A stretch of DNA of 55,909 nt, taken from the NCBI GenBank assembly GCA_964631565.1, contig CAZVYJ010000018.1, positions 1-55,909 of the forward strand, read 5' to 3'. The notes below the pieces were generated by a model. The model made no database searches. It was given only the letters and a program-made list of their open reading frames with translations, and had not been told where the DNA came from. A program made the translations under genes and the position numbers. Below, one piece after another: positions 41,286-47,695 of this stretch (position 1 is its first letter; each line of letters opens with the position of its first letter). This DNA is from CAZVYJ01 sp964631565 (GTDB taxonomy: Bacteria; Planctomycetota; Phycisphaerae; SM23-33).

Positions 41286-41966
41286 ATGGATTACTACACA
41301 GGGATCAGAAAGTCGTCACTCAAGGTTTTCATCGGCTTTTTAATCATTACGGCTGTCATTGCAATCATAACGGTGCTTGCCGGTGATTTTGGCGAACTCC
41401 AACTTAAGATTCTGGCGACAACGTTCATGATATCGGCGGCAAGCATATGTTCGATGTCATGCGCCGCCTTCATTGAAAAGCGAAAGTTGGCGTCAGTCGG
41501 TCTTGCCGGCATTGTTTTGTCCGCTGTCGGGGCATTCCTTGTGATAGCCGGCTTATGGGGAGAGGTTGACAGTGAAAGATATTGGAAAACGACAGTTACG
41601 TTTTTGGTTTGCTCTGTTGCGGCGGCTCACGCCTTCCTGCTTGTTATTCCCAGGCTGGATGGCAGGCACGTGTGGGTGCAGGTAGTGTCAGTAGCTTCCA
41701 TCGGGATACTTGCCGTTCAGATAATTGCGGCTGTATGGAGCGAAATCGACGAAGAAAACTACTATCGAATGCTCACAGTCGTGGCCATTCTCGTCGGACT
41801 CGAAACGCTTGTTGTTCCGATACTCATGAAGTTGCGAAAGGGAAGCGGCGAAAAAGCGAAGCCGCTGATACTGGAAAATATCGATGGCGAAATGTACAGG
41901 GATTCCGCCGGGAAGATTTATAAGGTAACGGAAATTCCCGCCGAAAAAAGCGATTCGGCGGGATAG
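41286..41966 (+). CDS. Polytopic membrane protein of unknown function
   Basis: A 226-residue protein with about six hydrophobic segments at residues 12-33, 43-62, 70-91, 104-122, 131-150 and 160-178. The C-terminal 45 residues are soluble and charged and contain GEMYRDSAGKIYKVTE, which looks like a short beta-hairpin. I do not recognise a family. Acidic loops (WGEVDSERYW, WSEIDEENYY) occur in two similar positions, suggesting an internal duplication of a three-helix unit. A GGAG lies just before the ATG. It is probably a single gene located between a repeat and a small membrane protein. Confidence 0.75.
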   Translation: MDYYTGIRKSSLKVFIGFLIITAVIAIITVLAGDFGELQLKILATTFMISAASICSMSCAAFIEKRKLASVGLAGIVLSAVGAFLVIAGLWGEVDSERYWKTTVTFLVCSVAAAHAFLLVIPRLDGRHVWVQVVSVASIGILAVQIIAAVWSEIDEENYYRMLTVVAILVGLETLVVPILMKLRKGSGEKAKPLILENIDGEMYRDSAGKIYKVTEIPAEKSDSAG

Positions 41967-42075
41967 GCTCCTGCCCCCTTTTGCCATGCAGCACGTTTAG
42001 CAGAAGGGGCAGACGCAATGCACAAAGGCGTGCATATAATAACATAGTGAGTGGGCAAAATATGAAGGTGCAATC

Positions 42076-42252
42076 ATGTGGTGGATGGAATGGATTAAAG
42101 CTCTGGTCGTGTTTCTGGCCGTCTACGGCGGCTGGGCTTTGGTCTGCAAACTCTTAATTGACCATAGCGACCGCAAGAACGCCGGATACCAGGCTCGATG
42201 CAAAGCCTACGAAGAAGAACTCCGCAGGCTGGAAGAAAGGAAATCAAAATGA
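42076..42252 (+). CDS. 58-residue single-TM protein
   Basis: A short frame that starts MWWMEWIKALVV, has one membrane segment near residues 7-27 with Trp at both edges, and ends in a charged helix (KAYEEELRRLEERKSK). AAGGTG lies four bases upstream of the ATG. The composition is what a genuine bitopic membrane micro-protein would show. It follows the polytopic membrane gene by about 110 bp on the same strand. I do not recognise it; it may modulate a membrane complex. Confidence 0.6.
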   Translation: MWWMEWIKALVVFLAVYGGWALVCKLLIDHSDRKNAGYQARCKAYEEELRRLEERKSK

Positions 42253-42273
42253 AACGCTTACTTGCAATCTAGT

Positions 42274-42324
42274 AAAAACTAGGGACAGTCACCTATTTAA
42301 AAACTAGGGACAGTCACCTATTTA
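42274..42324. repeat. Tandem 25-26-bp direct repeat
   Basis: Two copies of a unit containing CTAGGGACAGTCACCTATTT lie head to tail, followed within 80 bp by GGGGGACACCATACTTAATT. Both texts resemble short sequences often found near REP-associated transposases (recalled, not checked). No transposase gene is present, so this may be a remnant. Confidence 0.65.
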
Positions 42325-42626
42325 TGATTGACTGCGTCCTGTTTGTCGTTTGGAGGGATAAAGGGAGTAGGAATTCGGGGGACACCATACTTAATTAAAG
42401 GGATAAGGGGGCAGAAATCTTTTTGGTCCACAGTGTAATGATTGGCACTTTTCGAGGCTGCAGTGGTGCAAATGGGGGACTTGGATGCACGACTCGCGTC
42501 ACTTTATACGCAATTGGCTGTCGGCGGGCGATTTGGCGGGATCGCAACTCGGCATGGCTGGGCAGGCGATAAGCCCTAAAATTTGCAGTATTTCTCAATT
42601 TCTTTGCAAAAGAGGGGTTGCAGATT

Positions 42627-42645
42627 TTGTGAATACCTGCAACAA
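42627..42645. promoter_or_regulatory. Imperfect Rex-like half-site palindrome
   Basis: TTGTGAATACCTGCAACAA begins with the half-site TTGTGAA seen in Rex operators and ends ACAA; the right half is degenerate. It lies 14 bases before a better palindrome. Confidence 0.25.
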
Positions 42646-42658
42646 TGTCGGAGACTGA

Positions 42659-42678
42659 TTCGTGAAGTTTTTCACGAA
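42659..42678. promoter_or_regulatory. Candidate Rex operator upstream of the hydrogenase operon
   Basis: TTCGTGAAGTTTTTCACGAA is a perfect palindrome of 8-bp arms with a four-base centre. It fits the Rex consensus TTGTGAA-N4-TTCACAA except for a symmetrical T-to-C change. Rex senses the NADH/NAD+ ratio and controls hydrogenase and fermentation genes in many anaerobes, which suits the NADH-linked enzyme encoded downstream. No rex gene is in the window. Confidence 0.4.
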
Positions 42679-42681
42679 GGC

Positions 42682-42722
42682 CCGGTCAGCCCCGCTTTGC
42701 GGTGGGCTGGTCGGACTTTTTT
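42682..42722 (+). terminator. Terminator-like hairpin in the hydrogenase leader
   Basis: CCGGTCAGCCC pairs with GGGCTGGTCGG (two G-U pairs) around an inner CGC-TTT-GCG loop and is followed by a run of six T. It stands 70-110 bases before the first gene and far from any upstream gene, so it may act as an attenuator of the operon. Confidence 0.55.
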
Positions 42723-42795
42723 CTTTCACAATAAGAGACTTTTGTGCGAAGGCGGCGGAGCCGGGTGTTCCGCGACTGCTGGAAGGAGAATTCAC

Positions 42796-43164
42796 ATGGC
42801 AAGAATTCTTATCGTGGACGACGACACCGACGTTGTCGAGGCAACTCGTCTGTGCCTGGAAGCCGCAGGCCACGAGGTCGCTTCTGCATACTGTCGCGAA
42901 TCGGGCATGAAGGCTGTCTCGAAGACGAAGCCTGACCTGCTCATTCTGGACGTCATGATGGAGCAGCCCGATGACGGAATGGTGATGGCGCAGGATCTGC
43001 GTCGCAACGGGTTCGACAAACCCATTCTCATGTTGACCAGCATTGGCAAGGTCACGGGCATGGATTTCGACAAGGACGGCGAAATAGTCCCCGTCGACGA
43101 GTTCGTGGCGAAGCCGGTTGACCCGGCCACGCTGCTCGCCAAGGTCAATGAACTGCTGAGCTAG
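42796..43164 (+). CDS. Single-domain response regulator in the hydrogenase operon
   Basis: A 122-residue receiver-only protein: ILIVDDDTDVV, phospho-Asp in LLILDVMM (Asp52), MLTSIG and FVAKPVDP. It has no output domain. It is the first gene of the hydrogenase operon, 12 bases before the NuoE-like gene, with AGGAG in front. The cognate kinase is not adjacent. It may relay a redox signal or act as a binding partner of the enzyme; neither can be shown from sequence. Confidence 0.9.
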   Translation: MARILIVDDDTDVVEATRLCLEAAGHEVASAYCRESGMKAVSKTKPDLLILDVMMEQPDDGMVMAQDLRRNGFDKPILMLTSIGKVTGMDFDKDGEIVPVDEFVAKPVDPATLLAKVNELLS

Positions 43165-43176
43165 AGGGAGTACGGC

Positions 43177-43698
43177 ATGTTGGTTACAGAACGCGAAAAA
43201 ATCAGAGAACAGATAAATAAACTGGCGGACAAGCACGGCCGCTGCCGAAGCGCCCTGATGCCGATCCTCCAGGAAATTCAGAAGGAATATTACTACGTCT
43301 CCGACTTTGCGATGCAGGAAATCGCCGACGTCATCGGCGTCCATCCTGTCGAAGTCAACGGCGTCGTGTCGTTTTACAGTTTCCTGACGGACAAGCCGCA
43401 GGGCAAGTTCGTCATCAGGCTCTGCCGGACGATCAGCTGCGACATGGCGGGCAAGGACCGCGTCGTCCGTCAGTTTGAGAACGACCTTGGTATAAAGTTC
43501 GGCGAAACGACCGCCGACGGCATGTTTACGCTTGAATACGCCAACTGCCTCGGTCTCTGCGACCGGGGCCCGGCGGTTCTTGTGAACGACCGGGCATATA
43601 CCAAAGTCACGCCTGAAAGTGTTCATGCAATACTCGAGGAGTGTCGTGCCAGCCTCACCGCATCCGCTCCCCAGAAGAAAGAGGAGCACCTGGTATGA
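43177..43698 (+). CDS. NuoE-like [2Fe-2S] subunit of the NADH-linked hydrogenase
   Basis: A 173-residue thioredoxin-fold ferredoxin, the HydC/HndA-type subunit. The cluster ligands are visible as CRTISC (Cys83, Cys88) and CLGLC (Cys124, Cys128). The N-terminal helical part (REQINKLADKHGRCRSALMP) is as in the 24-kDa subunit of complex I. It passes electrons between the flavin subunit and the hydrogenase chain. It overlaps the NuoF-like gene by four bases (ATGA). Confidence 0.93.
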   Translation: MLVTEREKIREQINKLADKHGRCRSALMPILQEIQKEYYYVSDFAMQEIADVIGVHPVEVNGVVSFYSFLTDKPQGKFVIRLCRTISCDMAGKDRVVRQFENDLGIKFGETTADGMFTLEYANCLGLCDRGPAVLVNDRAYTKVTPESVHAILEECRASLTASAPQKKEEHLV

Positions 43699-44843
43699 AT
43701 GAAGCAAAAAATAAACTGACGTTCGAAAGCGTAAAGCCGGGCGCCGGCCTGAAGGCTGCACTCGGCATGAAACGTGCTGACGTGATTTCGACCATTGGCG
43801 AATCGGGCCTTCGCGGCCGCGGCGGGGCGGGTTTCCCCACCAGCGTGAAGTGGAACCTGGCAGCCGCTGCAAAGAGCGACCAGAAGTACGTCGTCTGCAA
43901 CGCCGACGAGGGCGAGCCCGGCACGTTCAAGGACCGTCTCATTCTCGACAAGTACGCCGCGCTGGTTTTCGAGGGCATGGCCATCGCCGGATACGCAATC
44001 GGCGCGACGAAGGGCCTTATATATCTCCGCGGCGAGTACTCGTACATGGTCGACAAACTCAAGGCGACGCTCGCTGCGTGCAAGTTCGAGAATTTCGACA
44101 TCGAAATCCGGCTTGGCAGCGGCGCGTATGTCTGCGGCGAGGAAACCGCACTCATCGAGTCGCTCGAGGGCTGCCGCGGCGAGCCTCGTAACCGCCCGCC
44201 GTTCCCCGTCGACACCGGCCTGATGGGCCACCCGACGGCCGTCAACAACGTCGAAACCCTCGCCTGGGTCGCCTCGATATTCAGCAAGGGCGCCGCGTGG
44301 TTCAAAGGCCTGGGCACCGGCAAGTCGGCGGGCCTGAAACTTTTCAGCGTCTCCGGCGACTGCACCGACCCGGGCGTATACGAATTCCCGCTCGGCATCA
44401 CCGTGGCCGAACTTCTCAAGAAGGTCGGCGGCGAGGGCGCCAAGGCCGTCCAAATCGGCGGCGCGTCGGGCCACTGCCTGCCCGCCAGCGACTTCGGCCG
44501 CGCCATCGCGTTCGAAGACGTTTCGACCGGCGGCTCGATCATCATCTTCGGCCAGAAACGCGACATGCTGGACATCGCCGAAAACTTTCTCGAGTTCTTC
44601 GTCGAGGAATCGTGCGGCCAGTGCACCCCGTGCCGCGAAGGCAACGTGAAACTGCTGGAAGGCGTCAGGATGCTCAAGCAGGGCAAGTGCTCCACGCATT
44701 ATCTCATGGAGCTTTGCTCGCTGGGCGAAACGATGCAGCTTGCCAGCAAGTGCGGCCTGGGGCAGTCTAGCCCGAACGCTTTTCTCTCAATCGTCAGAAA
44801 CTTCCAGAGCGAAATCATGGGACGAACCTCCGCGTCAGTTTGA
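43695..44843 (+). CDS. NuoF-like NADH-binding flavoprotein subunit
   Basis: A 382-residue HydB/HndC-type subunit that binds FMN and NADH. GESGLRGRGGAGFPTSVKW, VVCNADEGEPGTFKDR, GAYVCGEETALIESLEG and the [4Fe-4S] motif SCGQCTPCREG (Cys307, 310, 313 with Cys353) are present. It is shorter than many hydrogenase flavin subunits: the extra N-terminal [2Fe-2S] domain and the C-terminal ferredoxin domain, common in bifurcating HydB, are both absent. It is coupled to the NuoE-like gene and followed by hydA after 32 bases. Without those domains its electron path differs from the best-known bifurcating enzymes. Confidence 0.93.
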   Translation: MNEAKNKLTFESVKPGAGLKAALGMKRADVISTIGESGLRGRGGAGFPTSVKWNLAAAAKSDQKYVVCNADEGEPGTFKDRLILDKYAALVFEGMAIAGYAIGATKGLIYLRGEYSYMVDKLKATLAACKFENFDIEIRLGSGAYVCGEETALIESLEGCRGEPRNRPPFPVDTGLMGHPTAVNNVETLAWVASIFSKGAAWFKGLGTGKSAGLKLFSVSGDCTDPGVYEFPLGITVAELLKKVGGEGAKAVQIGGASGHCLPASDFGRAIAFEDVSTGGSIIIFGQKRDMLDIAENFLEFFVEESCGQCTPCREGNVKLLEGVRMLKQGKCSTHYLMELCSLGETMQLASKCGLGQSSPNAFLSIVRNFQSEIMGRTSASV

Positions 44844-44875
44844 CGTTTTTATGATGTTTTCAAGGAGCTAACGTA

Positions 44876-46822
44876 ATGTCAGACAAATGCAAATGTGGTG
44901 ATACCAGCCGCGCCCCCAAGAGCGACGCCGCACACCAGGTGGCCAGGCCCGCGAACATGGGCGCCATCGGTGCACAGATCACCGTTACCATAGACGAAAA
45001 AGAAATCAAGGTGCCAATGGGCACCACCATCGTCGATGCCGCAAAGCAGCTCGGCATCCGCATTCCCACGCTGTGCCATCATCCCGACCTCTGCGTCGCC
45101 GGCGTCTGCCGCGTCTGCGTCGTTGAGGTTGAGGGCCAGCGCACGCTGCAGGCCTCCTGCGCCTACCCGATCACCCAGCCGATAAAGGTGAAAACCCACA
45201 CGCCAAAGGTCCGCAAGGCTCGCAGGCACATCATCGACCTGCTGCTCAGCAACCACTACGGCGAGTGCTACACCTGCTTCCGCAACAACAACTGCGAGCT
45301 GCAGGCCCTTGCCAAGGAATACGGCGTGGACTACTTCCGTTTCGGCAAGCTGGACAAGCCGAAGCACCAGGTCGACCGCTCCAGCTATTCGGTCGTCCGC
45401 GACATGAACAAGTGCGTTCTCTGCCGCCGCTGCGTCCGCACGTGCATCGACCTGCAGGAAGTCGGCGTTCTCGAAACGCTCGGCCGCGGCGGGCACACCA
45501 CCGTCTCCACGTTCCGCGACAAGCCGCTCGGCGAAGTCATCTGCATCAACTGCGGCCAGTGCATCAACCGCTGCCCGACCGGCGCACTCCGCGCAAACGA
45601 CCCGACCGACGAAATCTGGGCCGCCATCGACGACCCGAAAAAGCACGTCGTCATACAGACCGCCCCAAGCCCGCGCGCTGGCATCGGCGAGTGCTTCGGC
45701 CTGGAGCCCGGCGTCCCGCTGACGTTCGAGATGAACACCGCGCTGCGCCGGTGCGGCTTCGACAAGGTCTTCGACACCAACTTCACCGCCGACCTCACCA
45801 TCATCGAAGAGGGCAGCGAGCTTATCCTTCGCCTCTACGAAGCCCTGGTCAACAAGAACCCCGCCGTCGCGCTGCCGCAGTTCACCAGCTGCTCGCCGGG
45901 CTGGGTCAAGTACATCGAGCATTTCTATCCCGAAATGCTCCCGCACGTCTCCAGCGCGAAAAGCCCGCAGCAGATGTTCGGCGCCGTCATCAAGACCTAC
46001 TACGCCAGGATCAACAACATCGACCCGAAGGACATCGTCTCGGTTTCGCTCATGCCGTGCTCGGCCAAGAAGTTCGAGTGCAACCGCCCCGAGATGGCCG
46101 ACAGCGGATACAAGGACGTTGACTACGGCCTGACCACCCGCGAGCTGGCCCAGATGATCTCCGAGGCCGGCATCTACCTGCCCGACATGCCGAAGAGCGA
46201 CTTCGACGAACCGTTCGGGTCGGCCACCGGCTCGGGCGTCATCTTCGGCGCGACCGGCGGCGTCATGGAAGCGGCCCTCCGCACCGTCTACGAAATCGTC
46301 ACCGGCCAGTCCGCCGACCCCGACGAGCTTGCAGGCGTCGTCAGCGAGGTTCGCGGCTTCGACGGCATCAAGTACAAGGAACTCACGCTGCCGAACAAGG
46401 TCGGCCCCGTGCCCGACATCCTGAAGATGAACAGGCATCTCCCGTTCTCCAACTGGGACTGGGTCAAGGGCGCCACGCTGAAGCTGGCCGTCTGCCACGG
46501 CACCGCGAACGCCAAGAAGGTGCTGGAAGACATCAAGGCCGGCGGCAAGTTCAGCCAGTGCCACTTCATCGAGTTCATGGCCTGCCCGGGCGGGTGCCTC
46601 GGCGGCGGCGGCCAGCCGATTCCGACGAGTCCGGAAATCCGCGCCGCCCGTGCGAAGGCCATCTACGCCGAAGACAAGGCGTACAAGGTCCGCAAGTCGC
46701 ACGAAAACCCCGCCGTCGTCGAACTCTACACCAGGTTCCTTACGGACGGCCCGTGCGGGCATCTCAGCCACCACCTGCTCCACACCGGCTACACGCCGAG
46801 AGGAAAGTACATTACAGAGTAG
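44876..46822 (+). CDS. hydA: [FeFe] hydrogenase catalytic subunit
   Basis: A 648-residue enzyme that makes or consumes hydrogen. The N-terminal 30 residues, with an extra CKC pair, come before a [2Fe-2S] domain (Cys67, 78, 81, 95), a His-ligated [4Fe-4S] (His127, Cys131, 134, 140), and two [4Fe-4S] clusters (Cys180-190 and Cys223-233). The H-cluster motifs follow: L1 FTSCSPGW (339-340 read Cys-Ser), L2 MPCSAKKFE (Cys395) and L3 FMACPGGCLGGGGQP (Cys570, Cys574). L1 differs from the standard TSCCPGW. AAGGAG lies eight bases before the start. With the NuoE/F-like subunits it is the HndD-like partner of a trimeric, NAD(P)-linked enzyme. The maturation genes hydEFG are not in the window. Confidence 0.96.
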   Translation: MSDKCKCGDTSRAPKSDAAHQVARPANMGAIGAQITVTIDEKEIKVPMGTTIVDAAKQLGIRIPTLCHHPDLCVAGVCRVCVVEVEGQRTLQASCAYPITQPIKVKTHTPKVRKARRHIIDLLLSNHYGECYTCFRNNNCELQALAKEYGVDYFRFGKLDKPKHQVDRSSYSVVRDMNKCVLCRRCVRTCIDLQEVGVLETLGRGGHTTVSTFRDKPLGEVICINCGQCINRCPTGALRANDPTDEIWAAIDDPKKHVVIQTAPSPRAGIGECFGLEPGVPLTFEMNTALRRCGFDKVFDTNFTADLTIIEEGSELILRLYEALVNKNPAVALPQFTSCSPGWVKYIEHFYPEMLPHVSSAKSPQQMFGAVIKTYYARINNIDPKDIVSVSLMPCSAKKFECNRPEMADSGYKDVDYGLTTRELAQMISEAGIYLPDMPKSDFDEPFGSATGSGVIFGATGGVMEAALRTVYEIVTGQSADPDELAGVVSEVRGFDGIKYKELTLPNKVGPVPDILKMNRHLPFSNWDWVKGATLKLAVCHGTANAKKVLEDIKAGGKFSQCHFIEFMACPGGCLGGGGQPIPTSPEIRAARAKAIYAEDKAYKVRKSHENPAVVELYTRFLTDGPCGHLSHHLLHTGYTPRGKYITE

Positions 46823-46860
46823 ACATTTAAGAAGGTACATATTTACCTTTCGCTGATCAG

Positions 46861-46904
46861 AAGCCCTCGGGATTTTTGAACCTGAAAAGTCCTGGGGGCT
46901 TTTC
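46861..46904 (+). terminator. Terminator of the hydrogenase operon
   Basis: AAGCCCTCGGGA pairs with TCCTGGGGGCTT with wobble around a 17-base loop, then TTT. It lies 38 bases after the hydA stop. Confidence 0.8.
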
Positions 46905-46907
46905 ATT

Positions 46908-46985
46908 TGGGATTTAGGAATTCGGATTTGTAATTCCGAAATCCGCAATCCGAAATCCGCAATCCGAAATTCGAAATCCGAAACT
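46908..46985. repeat. AATCCGAAAT-type dispersed repeat R4, copy 1
   Basis: An A/T-rich stretch made of tandem CCGAAATCCGCAAT-like units that also pairs with GGATTTAGGAATTCGGATTT at its left end. A related copy is about 250 bp further on. It follows the hydrogenase terminator directly. Confidence 0.75.
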
Positions 46986-47243
46986 CGAACATGCCCGGCA
47001 GGATCCCGGATCAAGGCTCCCGGTTCTCGGATCCCGCCGCAGGCGGTGTTTCTGCCCCAGCCTGTCCCGATGTACATCGGGATTCCATCTGCCGCCTGTT
47101 GCCTGCCCCCTGATGCCCTTGATTGCCTGTCGTTGCCTCCCATACCCGCTTGTGCCTGTTTCTGTGGACCTTAAATATATGCCACCACAATACTTAGGCA
47201 TTTTTGGCGTGTGATGGCGTTGTTTTTGGAAAGGGCGGTTTTA
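46986..47243. other. Non-coding stretch between R4 repeats
   Basis: About 260 bp with no gene. It contains the palindrome TCCCGATGTACATCGGGA and a low-complexity stretch of TGCCT/CCTG motifs. No promoter or RNA gene is recognised. Confidence 0.45.
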
Positions 47244-47331
47244 TTTGGGATTTAGGATTTCAGATTTCGGAATTAGCGATTAAAAGCTGTTGGTGAAATT
47301 AATCCGAATTCCGAATTCCCAAATCCGAAAT
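47244..47331. repeat. AATCCGAAAT-type dispersed repeat R4, copy 2
   Basis: TTTGGGATTTAGGATTTCAG on the left and AATCCGAATTCCGAATTCCC on the right form an imperfect inverted repeat like copy 1. Confidence 0.72.
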
Positions 47332-47463
47332 GTTCTTAACTTGTCAAAAAGCGTACTGCTTTGCGGGTCGTCGTATAGAGATCACCCGTTCCGGAGGCGC
47401 ACGTCGTCCCTCCATATATACATGCCTTGACGCGGAAAACTTACGCAAACGGCTCCGATAGAT

Positions 47464-47550
47464 GGCAGGGATACAGGAGATGAAGGGGATGTTTGTTTTC
47501 TAACTGCTTTTAGAATCAATTATCTGTGTGTATCCCTTGCATCCCTGCAG
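47464..47550. repeat. Imperfect palindromic repeat
   Basis: GGCAGGGATACAGG on the left pairs loosely with TATCCCTTGCATCCCTGCA on the right. No coding content. Confidence 0.55.
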
Positions 47551-47619
47551 AAAAATCAGTTTTTTTACCGCGGAGGGGGAAAAGAGGGAACGCGTTTTGG
47601 GCGCAAATGACTCTGTTAG

Positions 47620-47695
47620 CCACGAACATCACGAACCGCACTAACAGTATAGATAAATAAGAAAGTTCCCGATGTTGGTGGTGTTCGTGGCGGTT
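47620..47695. repeat. Palindromic repeat with CACGAAC arms
   Basis: GCCACGAACATCACGAACCGC pairs loosely with GGTGGTGTTCGTGGCGG across about 40 bases. It ends at the stop codon of the PEP-CTERM gene, similar to how R1 copies abut stop codons. Confidence 0.6.

Larger units (their letters stand above)
42325..42795 (+). other. Leader and regulatory region of the hydrogenase operon
   Basis: About 470 bp without a gene. The first half shows no clear structure beyond the transposon-like text. The second half holds two Rex-like inverted repeats and a terminator-like hairpin, annotated separately. Confidence 0.5.

Noticed and set aside
43623..44699. Two long minus-strand frames opposite the NuoF-like gene
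   Set aside because: They overlap each other in different frames and cover a clear NuoF-type sequence on the plus strand.
44879..47143. A 754-codon open frame on the minus strand opposite hydA
   Set aside because: Its translation is rich in Ala, Asp, Val and Arg without any family motif and mirrors the codon bias of hydA; the plus-strand enzyme has all its cluster motifs. It is a shadow of a high-GC gene.
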